Translations under genes and position numbers: made by a program
Notes under the pieces: generated by a model
The model's input: only the letters and a program-made list of their open reading frames with translations
Database searches by the model: none
Told to the model about the DNA's origin: nothing
Source: Amoebophrya sp. A120
Taxonomy: Eukaryota; Sar; Dinophyceae; Syndiniales; Amoebophryaceae
Assembly (NCBI GenBank): GCA_905178155.1
Contig: CAJINV010000004.1
Location: 1-64,000 of the forward strand
Length of the DNA stretch: 64,000 nt
Reading direction: 5' to 3'
Part shown: positions 21,010-36,000 of the stretch, in pieces
Layout of the letters: the number at the start of each line of letters is the position of its first letter
Numbering within the stretch: position 1 is the stretch's first letter

Positions 21010-24000
21010 ATGACCCCGTCTCTTGCAAAAGTGGTCCCGCTGGTGCAGCCAGCACCACCGCCACCCCCACCACCAACGCTGCTTCAAGTCCAACAGCAAT
21101 CACCCGGTGCTCCTGGGGCCGCGGGTATCAAAAGCAAATATGTCTGGGTCTGGAAGAGTGGAAGATCAAGATTTGTCATGCAGGTTTTCCATGACGACCC
21201 ATGAGGTCTGTAATGCATGGTCTAGCATTCAACGTTTGTAAGAATAACCCAACAAGGCAACGCTGGAGCTCCACCTTGCTCGCGGGCTTGGCTGGTAAAG
21301 CAGGTCAGCCACATCTAGCGCCCACTGGCCGTATGCACGCGTAAGAAATCGGAAACGGTTCGGCGGATGCGGTCGGGTGGTACCTGTAGGACGTGGAACG
21401 GGTGTCCACCTAGGGGTATTGGCAGAGGCTAAGCCTGTTCTAACGCCACGGTATTGGCAGAGGCTAAATCTGTTCTAACGCCGCCCTGACAGGAGTTAAA
21501 GGTCAAAGCGATACGATACGACGTGGCAAAAACTGGACTCCTCTTGTTAGTCATGCAATACAGATTTTTTTGGAATCCAAAGACAGCTTCACAAGTTACC
21601 ACCTTCAAGATGACCCAGACGCTTTTGCATTTGATAGCGGGAGGCGCAACACAACTGAATCGGTCCGGCTCGTCCCATATGCATTGCAAAAGCATCGTAC
21701 TAGTATAAATCGCATGACAAATTTCCTTAGCATGAGAAATGAGATTTGTAATGCGGATTTACCTTGAGGATGAGATTTGTAATGCATGAATGCGATTAGT
21801 ACGAGTACGATACTTTTGCACAGGATATCCCATCATGCGCTGGGCGGTTCTTCACATCAGCAGCCACCCGGCGCTCCAGCTATCGAGAGGAAAAATCCCG
21901 CCTCCCCATATTGACAAGGTACGTTTTCGAAAATTTGCGTTGCTGATTTGTGGCCACAGATCGTCTCGGTGTTGCATGAAGGCAAATCGTCCACAGGCTC
22001 CGCCGCATTCTACGGGCGGCTTGTCATGCTCATGCTCCTACAGCGTAGACGTCTGCCATGCTAAGCGAGCCAAGACCTGTCTTCTCAGGCTTGGCATGGG
22101 CCTGCGGTCCTTACCAGCAAGACAGATCTGATTTGTGTACGCACGCCCAGCGTCAGAAACTTCGTTTTGCTTATAAGGAGGGGGGATTTTTCATTCTGAT
22201 ACCAGCGCGGTCCTTCTCATCCGGGAGGAAGAAGCCGCAGCTCTATCCTGTGCAAAAGCATCGTATTCGTATAAATGCAAGTCTTGCATTACAAATCTTT
22301 CTTTTAAGGCAAATCAGCATTACAAATTTTATTTCTCATGCTGAGAAAATTTGTAATGCATTTATACGAGTGCGATACTTTTGCAGTTCATAAGCTCCGA
22401 AGGCAAGCAACGTATCCTGTGCAAAAGTATCGCGCTCGTATTGCAATCATGCATATACTAATCGTAATCTTTTTCTTAAGGTAAATCAACATGACAGATT
22501 TTCTTGTTTCTCATGCTGTCTGAGGAAATTTTTGTATAGTGCATTTATAATACTAATACCACGAGCGCGATACTTGTTTTGCAAGTCATACGACGAGCGC
22601 GAATTTGATTTTTGGCATCGGCTACAGCAAGACCGCCACGGAGCACATGGACAATATCAAAAGGAAAAATCCCCCCTCCCCATATCAAAACGAAGTTTCT
22701 GATGCAGGATTTGCGTACACAAATAAGATTTGTCTTGCTGAAGAGGAATGCAGCCCCATACTAAGCCTAAGAAGAGAGGTTCTGGCCTAGGCGTCTAGTA
22801 TGAGAAACGTCCGTGCTGTAGGCCCATCAGCATCACAAACCGTCTGCACAATGCTGCGGAGCTTGTGGAGTTGCCTTCTTGCAAGACAGACGTGATTTGA
22901 GGTCTCAAATCAGCAACACAAATTTCCGGAAACATACCTTTTCGGTATGGGGAGGGGGTATTTTTCCTCTTAATAGACAACGAAGCGTCTTCCTCATCTG
23001 CGTGGTCTACTATTCTGAGCAAAAACGGAGTACCCACACCAGAGTCAAGATGGGGGTGTCGAAACACAAACCAAAAGTTTTGGGTGTCGCGCATGACAAG
23101 CTCCTCTCTGTATTGTAATGCAGTTTAATAGCAAGTGCAGCAGTATCACAACGCTATCTACGTAATATCCTGTTTACAGCATTGCTGCAATGCTGTAGTC
23201 GTGTTTTGGAATCAATTTGCAATTTGCAAATTGATTCCAAAACACGACTGGAAATGCCTCATCTCATGGAGATGCGCATTGCAAATCTTCCGGTCATTGC
23301 GCATTTGCATGACAATTCAGGGGTGGGGACGTTTTTACACAGGATAGGGTCTTCATCTTCCTCATCCTCCTCCGAGCTGTCATGCTCATCCAGCATATTT
23401 TGTGCAAAAATATCGTACTCGTAGTATATTGCATTTATGCATTACAAATCGAAATCTCTTTCTCATGGCAAATCAGCATTACAAATTTAATTTGTGATGC
23501 TGGGCTAATTTGTAATGCAATTTATGCTAGTACGATGCTTTTGCATTGCATACAGCAGCGAGGAAACTGATGACGGCCGTTTTTCAGAGGGTCAGAGTTG
23601 TTCTCATGTTGGTGTTGAGTCACCACGACGACCTCGCGGTCCACAGAGTGGTCGAGGTGTTGATTGTGATTCAGTTTCAGGGAGTACTAGTCGTCGGGAG
23701 ATGATGAATATTTGTGGACCCAAGCGTGGTCAATACGCGGAGCAAGGGCCGCAAGACGGTGACGGCAGGGCCAAAATAATACCCGCAGAGCAGACCACCG
23801 ACAGGGGTGCTGACGCTGACGAGGCCTGTTTAATGACCAGTGGGCCGGTTTCGCGCAGCGGGGCACCACTTGGACAGAACAAACTACGCAATAAGGGAAA
23901 GAAAGGCACAAAGCCAGGTAGTACAACGGCGCTTTCCAAAAATCACGATGTTCTTGCTGCTCCGAGGGAGGAATCGTCGAGAGGTTTTTGGCAACATCTA

Positions 24001-27000
24001 TGTTCTTTCCCCACGACCAGCGGTGCGCCGGCTGCTGGTGCTTCATCTTCACCTGGAGGCGCAATTTCGTCAAGTTGCTGCACTACTTCTACAACTTTCG
24101 GAACGAAGATTCAGTCGGTTTTGCGCTGCGGGCGGACTCTGATGACGTCGTGCATGGTGGCGCTAGCAGCTCCTAATGGAGGAAGAAAGAATTCTTCAAA
24201 TAAAGCGGACTCATCATCCTGTTGTGGATGGTTTTCGTTTTCCGGCCAGTCCTGCTGTTTGGCCGCGCCACGACAACTCTTGCTATCGCAAGAAAAAAGC
24301 GTTACAGTTACACATTGTGTTGCAGGCCAAGCAAGACAGACAAGCTCTGTCTTGCCGGATATGCATAGGAGCCTCGTTTCATGGGTGTTTTCCCGTAGAA
24401 ATTCTGCATTACCTCTCATGCAGAGAAATTTGTGTTGCTGAATTCACGTACAAATGTGTAACTGTAACACTTTTTTCGTGGGATACTTGCTGTACCCATT
24501 TTATTATCTGTTCCGGGATGACCACCAGACGCAGAGGAAGAACGGCTATGGATTGCAAAAATGTCTGGGTCTGGAAGATTGCAACTTGCCATGCTAAATC
24601 CGAATCATGCAGAAATCTGTGTTGCATGAGTGGCAAAAACTGTCCACTTTCGACCAAGTTTGGAGAGAGTTTCTCATGCAGGATAGGCATGTCAGAGACC
24701 TCACAGACTCTGTCATGCTAGGTCCCGCATTCCAGACCTCATGGGTCATGGAAAACCTGCATGACAAGTTTACACTCTTCCAGACCCAGACATTTTTGCA
24801 TTTGATAACGGCAGTAGCAAGACTACAAAATCGCGCAAATCCTCGCGCTATCAAATGCAAAAGTGTCTGGGTCTGGAACAAGATTCCGAAATTTGTCATG
24901 CTAGTCTGGCATGACTCTGAACTCTGTATTGCATGGGCGCGAAGAGCTCCTTCTCCCTGTCATGCAAAGATGCAGTTTCTCATGCAGAATACGAAACTCA
25001 GAACCATGAAAAAAACTTGTTATTCCTGGCAGCGCACTACAGTGAGCTCACTATTGCCTTCCTTGCATCACAAGTTTCCAGACCCAGACACTTTTACATT
25101 TGATACGCGCCCGAAATGGATGGACAGCATCGTGCTGAAGTACTGTCCCTACTGGCTATCCAGGACAAAACACCCATCCCCATCCATTTTTTGCATGACA
25201 AGCACGGGACTTTATGCATGCTTTGCATGACAAATTGGATGGGGAGGGGTGTTTTTTTCTGGATGCTGGCGTATGGTTCTCTACCCCTGCTTGCTGTTCC
25301 ACCAACTGTGCCGAAAAAACACGAAGCTCACCTATCAAATGCAAATATGTCTGGGTCCTCTGGGAGATTGCAAGATTTAATGTCGTGCTAGTCTGGCATG
25401 ACTCTGAGCTCTGTATTGCGTGTCCGCGAGGAGGTCCTCTTGGCTGTCATGCAAATAAAGCGCAGTTTTAGTTTGTCATGCGGAGTACGCAACTCAGAGC
25501 CCCCGCGGAAAAACTTGTCATGCTTGGCAGCGCATTGCAGTGTGCTCACAACTGTTCCCTGCCTTGCATCACAAGTTTCCAGACCCAGACATACTGATTT
25601 GCAGTTGATATCACCGGCTGGCGAGTGATTTACCTGCTCGACTTTCTCGCGATCTGGGTTACGCTCACGATTCAGCAGCCCCGGCTGTTTGATTTGATGC
25701 ACGAATTTTACTTTCACTCGCCGGAGTGCAGGAGCCAAGGTGGGGTAGGAGTGGAGGACGAGGAGGTCGACAACATCAGCACTACAACTGGACGTCGAAG
25801 CACCTCCACCACGACAACTGCTGCCTCAACATCCTCTTCTTCCAACGCAATGGCAAGCGCAAGCATGAGAGATTCGTCGACGACCGCCCAGAGCTATCCA
25901 GGAAAAAACACCTTCCATTTTTTGCATGACAAGCACTGCAGTTTATGCATGTTTTGCATGACAAAGACAAATTGGATGGGGCTGGGTTTTTTTTCCTGGA
26001 TAAGAGCAGTTCCACTTCCTGTTCCGGTTTCGATTTGTTTCTCCACGTGCTGGTGCTGCAGTTCTTCAGCCACATGAGCTTCCGCAAGGGGCTACAAATG
26101 TTCACCTACCTGAGCCTGATCTGTGCTTTCATCCGCGCCATTCACATGTGCGTCCGCCTGTCCATGTTTGTCGTGGAGGCCTGCGACGAATACTTTCAAG
26201 ACTTCACGATGAACGACGACGAGGATGAGGAAGAAGTAGACCTTATCAAAACGAAAAATCTTCCCTTCACCCCATATCAAAACAAAATTTCTAATGCTGG
26301 ATCTGCATTTGGATACACAAATCATAATCAAAATTGTGATGCAGTAGAGGACTGCACACAGAACAGATACAGATCCTCAGCCTAGGTAGGGGCCTCTTGT
26401 TGTAGGCGCCTAGCATGGTAGACGGCTACCCTGTAGACCTTACAGCATTACAAATCGCCTGCGTATTAACGTGGCGGACAGCTGCCTGAGTGTGCCGCCT
26501 TGCAACACTCACCCGATTTGTGGCCACAAATCTGCATCACAAATTTTCAGCAGGAGGATGCGGCTTCAATATGGGGCGGGGGGACTTTTCCTAATGATAG
26601 CCCTCCACCACGGGGCAACATCTTCTATTGATCTTCATCATGGTGAAACTGGAATTCTGGATGGGGATCATGAGACAACATTTGCTGAGGAACATGGACA
26701 AAATGGACAATATCGAGATGAAGTAGGCGGTATTTTTGCGCAGGAGCAAGCTACGCACCCTGGTCCTGGTGTTGATATCTTTGCGGCCAACTACACAGAC
26801 GACCACCAGGACGAACGCGGGGAGGGGCACCACATTGTCCCGCAGGGACTGCTGGTCCGCTCTGCTTCTGCCGTTTCGAGAACAAGAACAGGAGAGCAGT
26901 ATGAGGAGCCGACTCTAGGACGTCGTCGAGAAGGTCAGGCTACATCAAGAACAACAGCCGTTGACCCTACATACAGGAGCAGGGAAGAACTTGCCCCTGC

Positions 27001-30000
27001 GCAGCTGCAGGAGCAAAGTGTAGTGGACTTGCTTTATAAAGGTTGCGGAGAGCAGAGAGCAGACACATCAACGAGGACGGTAAAGGCGACGGATGAAGTT
27101 GAAGCTACCATAGACCACAAGTCAGCATCTGTTTCCACAAGCGCGGCGCATGGTCGACCTGCAAGCGGATACGACGGCCCAGCTGGGACAAGCTGCGAAG
27201 ATGTTGGAGGAGCATCGACCTCTTTGAGCCGCCCCGTGTCGGGCGAATTCTACTTTCCCGGTGGTCGGGCCCCTGTGGAACAAGTTCCTTCTGGTACAGC
27301 ATTTGTTTCTGGTGGTTTTGACAACACAAAAACAGCTCCTGTAGACGTCGAGCCACACCTGATAATACGAAGGGCCAACTCGGCCTACTCTTACTCGTCC
27401 AGCACCTCCACGGCGCGCCCCGGAGCAGGTGCCCCTCCTCCACGTGCAGGAGGTGGGCATCAAATGATGGCGGTAGGAGCTCCATCAATGATGTCTAGCA
27501 CGACCGGGACTTCGAACAAAGGCTTTCGCAAGTCGAAAAGCACTACCACGCCTGGAGGTGGTCCGTTCGCAGGAGGTGCAGCTGCACCAGTCGCGACTAC
27601 TTTTTGCACCAGCTACAAACATATGCATTGCAAAAGTATCGCACTGGCACGTACGTAATAATTGCAGAATACAAATTCGCATTCGCCTAGCATGACAAAT
27701 GGAATTTGACATCGGGATTTAAGTACCTTGGGAGCGAGATAATTTGTATATGCTTGATTGCAATTACAAGTGCGGTACTCGTTTTGCAGTGGATAAAGCA
27801 GATGCGCAAGCAGGCGATCGAGTCCAAGATCTTGAAGCGTGAAGGTGGTGCTGGTGGGACGACAAGCGCGGGCGCGAGTGGCGGTGCCCTTCTTGGAATA
27901 AGCAGCTCATCTTCCGGTGGCCCGACTTCGAACGGCATGACGAGTCAGGCACTTGTTCTAGCGAGCTCCGCATCCGGGCGGGTATCAAATGTAAAAATGT
28001 CTGGGTCTGGAAGAATGCAACTTGTCATGCTAAGTCTGAAGCATGCACAAATCTGTCTTGCATGATTACCAAAAGTCTTCCAGTTTTGACCAAGTCGGGA
28101 GGGAGTTTCTCATGCAGGATAGGCATGAGAGAGATCGCACAGAATCTCTCATGCTAGGTCCTGCATTCCAGACCTCATGGGTCATGGAAAAGCTGCATGA
28201 CAAATCGCGCATTCTTCCAGACCCAGACACTTTTGCATTTGATAGCGGGGTCGTAGTGGCAATAAAGCGAAAAAGAAAAAGAAGGAAAAGAAAGAGAGAA
28301 ACCGCAAGTCCGCTCGTCGAGAACAAATGTTGGCGGCCCCCGCGAAGATGACTGACAGGAATTATTACTACAGGGCTGAAAATCTGGATATGGCGTTCTC
28401 AAACGTTACATTCTCAACTGTTACATGGATTTGTCATGCAAAAGCACCTTAGGGCGGCAGATGATCTAGCTGCTTCGCATGACAAATTTCGGGAGGGCTA
28501 GACAGCATCTAAATCTGCGCCAAACTTGTAATGCAAGAGGCGCAATCTTCCTCCTTTCAATTTTGCCAGTCTTGCATTACAAATCCATGTTGTAACAGTT
28601 GAGAATGTAACATTTGAGAACTCCATACTGGACCCGTCGAGGACTTCCTCTGTCGGAGCGGCAGGCAGTCCGCCTCGTCTCGGTGGCGGCGCGGCAGGAA
28701 ATCATTATCCAAGAAAAAAACGTTGTTAGTGTAAATTTATGATGCGCAACATGCAAAGTGATTGCGTCTGTCATGCTTGGCAAGCATCGTAGGGTCCATT
28801 ACAGGGCGTTTTCACGTACTAGCTGCGCATGACAGGTTTCTGCTGTCATGCCAGACAAATTTGTAATGCTGTTCCTCCAAAAAAGTTACACCTACAATGT
28901 TTTTTTCTTGGATAATCATGCCACGAGGAATACTGCTAGTGCGGCCGCTGCAAAAGCTGATGTTGAGCCCCCTCCGCCCGCAGCGGGGGGTGGAAGAACA
29001 GCGACTACGTCCTCGAACAAGAGAAAATCCAGTACGAATCAAAGGAAGACCGACCACGTGAGCAACAAGCAGCAAGTAGCACTTGGGCTCGACAACTCCG
29101 ACAACTACACAGATGAGCCCGAAGAACTGCGTCTGTCTAGCCAAGGAGCGCTGTCAGCGTCAAGCGGCGTGGCCACAGATGACTCCGAGTCCGAAGCAGA
29201 TGATGAAGATGTCGACTATAGTTCATCTTCTCCTTCCTCCAGTATCCGGCGCATCAAAAGTTAAAGTACCGTACTAGTTGTAGAAATCGCATTGTTCTTC
29301 GCATGAAAAATTTCCGCAGCATGAGAATTGTATATGCGGACTTACTTACATGCCTGACTGCAAGTAGTTCGAGAGCGATACTTTTGCAAGGCATATCTGC
29401 GAAGACGGACGAAACCGATGACCTGGCCGCGGCGATTTTGTTCTCGGGCACGGAAACCAGGAGACGCATGCAAGAAAATGAAGAAAAGAAGAAACTGAGT
29501 ACTAGAGAGGCTCAAGAACAGGAGCACCAGGGCGGTTTTGGGATGTTGAAAGTGGTTTGTTCATCTGCTCGTGCTGCGCAAGAAGCGGACAGTAGATGCA
29601 GTGCTCCGACGGAGCGTGGACGAAGTCGAACTTGTACCGCCCAGCCTGCTCCTGAGGTTCTTGTACAGGAACAAAATGTAAATGGTTCGAGTTGTCGTCC
29701 TGCTGGCCGCGCCGCTCAAGAACATCTCTACGAGAACGAGCCCTCCGCCGTCCTCCGCGCCGCCCAGTCCACTCAAGATCCGAGTTCTTGTCCTCAGACG
29801 AACGACACGAGCAACGTGCTGAAAATGAAGAACGAGGACCCCGAGCAGGAGGAAGATACTGGTGTTTTTCTAATGGTAAATGCGGATGTGGAGCTCGATC
29901 ACAACACGACCGCGACTACGATTGTCCGGACGGTGACGCCCCCCGCCTCGTCCTCGCCCCACATGGCCTACTGCCCTTCGTCGTCCTCTGCAAGGGCTGG

Positions 30001-33000
30001 TGCTGCTGCTGTAAGCGCAGCGGTTCCCCTCCTGGTTGGCACCGTGCCGCCTCCCACGGGAAATGCGGTGCCGCGCAGCTCGTCGAGCAGAGCTACTGTG
30101 GAGATGCACAGTGTGGAAGACCACCCGGTGTGGCGGGGGGGTGGTGCCACTACTTCTGCGGGAGCCGCCAGTGGCACTGTGGTGCGATCCTCGCAGCACC
30201 TGTACCGAGGTGTCGAGAAGCAAATGGAGGAAGTGATGAAATTGAAATCGCAAGCAGAAAAGGAGAAGCGCCGGCGAAGTGGAAAGACCAAGAACGAAAA
30301 ACCGAAAGACAGCACCGCGGCCGCACGGCAGGAGGACGTCGCGCGCGACCAACTTCAACTTCATCCGTCCAAAGACATCACGACACCTCCCCCGGGGACC
30401 GACGGCGCAACTGGAGGAACTGCCGTAGTGACGAAGATGAATAGCGGCACTGTAGTCTCGTCCCCAGTTAGAAGTTCTTTGTCCTCTTCGCCAGCAGATA
30501 ACGACCATAACACGAGCCTGGCGACCGAGAGAACCGCGACTACTACATTCGCCACGGTAGTACCACCTTTTGGGGGAGCAGCAGCAGGAGCAGCTGCACC
30601 TGCTAGTACTACTGCTACCAACACAAAAACGCCCTCGAAGAAGATGCTGCTGCACCCCATCGCGCAGAAGCTACTCAGCAACCTGTACAGGGACGTGGTC
30701 AGCCGGAGCGGCTCTCTGATTCTGACGAATCACGACGACGGAGGTGGTGGTTCCTCAGGAAGTAGTACTCCGAGAAGCAGTACTTCCACCACGTCGCCGT
30801 CGGTGAAGAGTGGTAGAGAACTACAGGGAGTTCTTGTGGGTCCTCGTCCTTGTCGACCTGATGTTCATCTTCCGGAGGCAACCGCAGAAGTGGTCATGGT
30901 TGTGCAGCATCAAACCAGAGAGGACGAGGACGACGATGTGGTCTTCTCTGATGAAGCTAGTAGAAGAACTTCTTCTTGTTCTAGGAATCAGAACAAGAAT
31001 AAAACTGAGCCTTTTAGTTTTATTCCACCAGGCAACGGAGACGTAGTGCCTGCTGAAGGAGGTAAAGCTTGTTCTTCGCCTTCCGAAGATACGACAAATA
31101 AGACCACCACGGAGACGAGGTTCTTGTACGACAAAATGAGAGCACCGCCACCGAGAAGCGGCTCTTCCTTGGTGTCCGCGGGATCTTTCCTGACGATGAA
31201 GAAGCGCTCGAGTAGAAACAGCCTCTCGTCTATGAGATGAGTCAACAACTCCCCCTCTCCCTCATTTGTCATGCAAAATACCCAATCCACCCGTCCCGTT
31301 GCGTCTGGGCCTGGGGACTGTTTGCATGACAAGTTCTGGTAGCCCAAATAGCATATTAGCCCAGTGCAAATTTTTTGTCATGCACAACCGGCGCTCTTGC
31401 TGATGCTTGTAGTGCCGTTCATGCTATACAAATGAGGGGGAGGGGGAGTTGTTCACTGTTATATCGTCCGAAAATTTCAACAAGCTGACCGGGTCCCGAA
31501 TCTCCCGGGCGTCGTCGCGGGGCAGTAGAAAGCTGAGCGTCAGCCTTATGGAAGCGTCAGGATCGAAATCAACAAAATCGAGAAGATAATTTGTGATGCA
31601 TAAAATCGATACCTCCAGTTGGAGCCTCAGTTTCCAACGGGCGCATGACAAATTTCGGGAGCACCTAAATCCGGCGCGTCGCGCTGTTTGGGAAAAGAAG
31701 ACTGCTCCTGTCATGCTACTCTGACCACAGCGCATCGCCTGCTTTCCCTGAACAGGCTTGCCATCGGTCTCATTTGCCTGCTCCCCAACACAGGCCGTAC
31801 GTGCCCTACATTTTATGCATAATTGCAAACTTTCAGTAAATTGGATTTTGTCGATTTGGATCCTGACACTCCCATATGCCTCACCGCCCAGGACATGCTC
31901 AGCGAGTCGCGAAAATCCTCAGGAATTTTTTCGGACATGTTCCCGTCGGGGGTGGACGAGGAAAATGGAAATCCAAATGCGGATGAGATGGAGGACCGAC
32001 AGCACTCCGAATCATGCGTCGACCGAGCGGAACAACTGCTGCAGGCCGAAGTAGAGGCGCAGGCGCACGCGGCCAGGCTCGCCGAAGAGATTGCGAGATC
32101 GCAGGAGCGCCGGAAGAAGAAGGAACGGAAAGAACGGAAGCGGAAGAGTTCTTGCAGGAATAAATCTTCTCTGTCTACTTCCGACAGAGCAGAAAGCAAT
32201 CGCCACTGCACGGACCGCTCCAAGATGAACATGGGGGGTGCGCAGACGCCACGGTTCGGCACCAGTGGGTTTTGGCAGAGCCTGCAGGCCGGCAAGCGTT
32301 CCCTGTCTAGTGGAACAAAAAAGCTGTGGATGAAGACTTCGCGCAGTATTTCCTCTCTCACGGGAGCTGGCCTCGGAGGCGGCAGTGGTGCAAATGCCAC
32401 CGCGGCATCGGCAAGAAGTAGAGGTACTACAAAAAATAAAAGCGATAGAGCGAGCCAGACGCTGAAATCGAAAGGAAGCAGCAGCGATGGAAAAAAGAAC
32501 AAAAAGAAAGTACAGCACGGGTCGGCAGATGCGGGGGAGCTGACGGCGGTAGTGGTCGTGCAACCAGATAAGCACGAAGATAGCAGTCGTGCAAATAGCA
32601 GGACCATGAAGATGCGCGTTCTTGATGAGAAGAGAGCGGGTCATCTTCCTGCAGCGACGTCGGACCACCTGTCTAATTCTAGTACTGCACGCACCAGTTC
32701 TTGCAAGAAGTGTTGTACAACTTCTCAACAGCTGGTCGCTGCACTCGCTCGTTTATGCTGCACAGCTTGGCTCTTGTTTTCTCGGCTCTTGACCTCCAGA
32801 AACAAAGATTGTGGACGGAGCAAAAATTGTGCTGCTCGTGCTGTCGAATGTAAAAAAACGAAAAAGCGTGCTGAACGTAGCACAAGTTGTGGCAGAAGTA
32901 GAGCTACACATGATCCTCAAAAAATCGACGGCAAAAACGATCTCCAAGGCTCTGACGACGAAGCCTCCGCAGCACAACTGTTGAACTCCAGCAACACGAA

Positions 33001-36000
33001 GCCGAGCTTTCTGATGCTTTTTCAGAAAATGAAGTACGTTAGGGCGGCGCAACATCAAACGTCTAATACCACGGAGAACATGTTTCATCGCAAGGGCCTC
33101 TCGGCGAACGACCGGCGCCAAAATGTTCTCATATCATGAGAAAAAAGTGTTACAGTTACACATTTGTTGGAGTTTCTGCATCACTGTGGCAGAGAAAACC
33201 TGTAATGCGAAGATCATAAGGGCAAACAGGAAGGAAATGAGGCTCCCAAGCGTTTCCTGCATGAGAAAGGTTGTCTGTGTTGCCGTTGTTGCAACGCAAT
33301 GTGTAACTGTAACACTTTTTTCTTCCCATATCTCACGAAAATTCGCCAGTACGTGAGCGATAAGAACCGGCAGGTCGTCGATTTCTTCCGATCAAAAAAC
33401 ACGGAGAGCCAGGTATCGTATTTCAAAACGTCCCCACCCCAGAGTTGTAATGCAAATCTGCATGTTCAGAATGAATGTTTCTCATGCGGAGCCCCATGAG
33501 AAGCATTTTCTAGTCGTGTTTTGCAATTTCTTGTCATGCTCCAATCTGCATGATATACTAGATCTGTGATGCTGCTGAGCTAGCTCAAACAGCACTACGC
33601 TACGAGTCCAAATTTGTCATGCAAAACAGCCAAAGCTTGTGGATTTGTCTAGCCGATTCGCCATCTTGACTATGGGGCGGGGACGTTTTTACATAGGATA
33701 CCAGGAGGTGGAGGACGGGACTTCCTACTCGTTCAAGATCCTCATCATCAAGCCGATCAACCACACGGCCATGGTTTTCCTGTTGTGGCAGGCCCTGATG
33801 ATCGCCGGTTACGGTTCCGGAGCCGCCCTCTGGGTGTTCGACCGAGCGGACTGTAGTCGTGGCCGGCTGGATGAGGCGGGGGTGGAACAACCAAGTGGTA
33901 CAAGTGGAGCTACCACTTCCACCGAGGAACAGCACCCGGAATACGAGGTGCCGCTCTGGTTCGGTGTGCTGTACAGCGTGTTTGTGATTCTGCCGGTGTC
34001 TACCAAATACAAATATCAATATGTCTGGGTCTGGAGGAGTGCAAGACTTGTTCCTATGGGCGACGTTTTGCATGATCCATAATTATGTCAGCGATGTATG
34101 CCTTAGCATCGCAGATTTTTAGAGGGCTGCTTGGAGTCTATATTCCGCATCGATGAGAATAAACTCCCCCTCCGCGTAGCACAAACAAACTGGCCTCTTC
34201 TCGTGATGCTGGCCATGCAACACAAATTCTTTTGGATTCCGAAGGCAGCATCGCAAGTTGCAACCATGTTCCAGACCCAGACATACTTGCAATGCATAGT
34301 TTCGCTCTACGTCAGTCTCGTGGTCAACGCTGTGTTCCTCGCTCTGATCTTCAGCTGGCTGCTCAGGGAGCGGATTATCACCTGAAAATCAAAATTAATC
34401 TCCATTGTTCCTATCTTCCAAAAATTTATCACACAATACATGGAGTAGGGCTTTTGTCATGCAAAAAAAAGTAGATGGGGTTGGGGACGACGATGGTCGG
34501 TTTTCAGGGAATGCGGATCTTTGAGCAGTTGGGGCAGCTCCGACTGCTGGGACAGATAGTGGGCAGCACAGATTTCGGGCGTGTTTCCTCGTCTTTCGGA
34601 ACTTCTTGTTCTTCCGTATCAAATGTAAAAATGTCTGGGTCTGGAAGAATCCGAACTTGTGATGCTGCATTTGGATAGTAAAAAAATCTGTATTGCATGA
34701 CCAGCAAAGGGAATGCATTTTTGGCTACGCGGAGAGGGCATTTGTCATGCGGAATAGGTATCACGAAGCCCTCAAGAAGTCTGTGATGCTAGGGCATGCA
34801 TCACAGACATCATGGCCCATGCAAAACGTGCATGACAAGTTTCAGAATCTTCCATACCCAGACATTTTTGCATTTGATATTCCGGGGTTGGGAACATCAA
34901 CATGGCGATACAGCAACCGAGCACAGCGAGGCCGCCCGCCCTCGTTCCACAACATCCAGGCTGTTCTTCAACGGATTTTATCCTATGTAAAAACGTCCCC
35001 ACCCCATGCCCACATAGATTATGCTTCTCTTCTCGTCGTAGTTCGTTCTCCCCTCTTTTTCATCTGAAAATTTGAAGTTTCTCTGTGCTTTAATTTGGTC
35101 TTTCCAGTACATAAACACCCCATGCCCACAGTCAACATGGGGAATCGGCTAGACAAATCCACAAGGTTTGGCTCTTTCGCATGACAAAATTGGAATCGTA
35201 GTGTAGTACTGTTTTAGGTAGTTCAGCAGCATCACGCATCCAGATACCATGCTGATTGGAGCATGACAAATTTCAAAACGTGAATAGAAAATGCTTCTCA
35301 TGGGGCTCCGCATGAGAAACATTCTCAGCATGCAGATTTGCATATGCAACTATGAGGTGGGGATGTTTTTAAATGCGATAGATTTCGGGCGTGTTTCCTC
35401 GTCTTTCGGAACTACTTGTTCTTCCGTATCAAATGTAAAAATGTCTGGGTCTGGAAGAATCCGAACTTGTGATGCTGCATTTGGATAGTAAAAAAATCTG
35501 TATTGCATGACCAGCAAAGGGAATGCATTTTTGGCTACGCGGAGAGGGCATTTGTCATGCGGAATAGGTATCGCGAAGCCCTCAAGAAGTCTGTGATGCT
35601 AGGGCATGCATCACAGACATCATGGCCCATGCAAAACGTGCATGACAAGTTTCAGAATCTTCCATACCCAGACATTTTTGCATTTGATATTCCGGGGTTG
35701 GGAACATCAACATGGCGATACAGCAGCCGATCACAGCGAGGCCGCCCGCCCTCGTTCCACAACATCCAGGCTGTTCTTCGACTCCTAGGGACTGTTCTTC
35801 TCCGTGGGAAGTTTGTGTGCCGTTGCAGACTTTCCCTTTACAGAGTTATGAGCCCAAAACATAAGTAGAACTAGAAGTAGCGCCGTCATACATAAGTAGA
35901 GTAGCATCAGTAGGCTAGAACTATGAAGGGCACTCGCAACCAAGGCGACGAAGCAGTAACAGTCACAGCCAGTAGTAGGCTGACAGGCAAGCAGCAACAG

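Larger units (their letters stand above)
34570..35781 (+). repeat. Direct duplication of exon plus introner (34570-34971 and 35380-35781)
   Basis: Two roughly 402-bp copies, offset 810 bp and differing at only a few bases. Each includes exon sequence (FGRVSSSFGT), a complete family A introner and the next exon. The spacer between them is the family E introner at 34979-35380. Both copies are in frame. Confidence 0.9.

Noticed and set aside
34304-34383. Apparent end of the membrane-protein gene (…RERIIT, stop)
   Set aside because: An introner with exact CGGAT flanks starts at 34376; removing it replaces the stop with RERIFEQLGQLR and the frame continues for thousands of bases.
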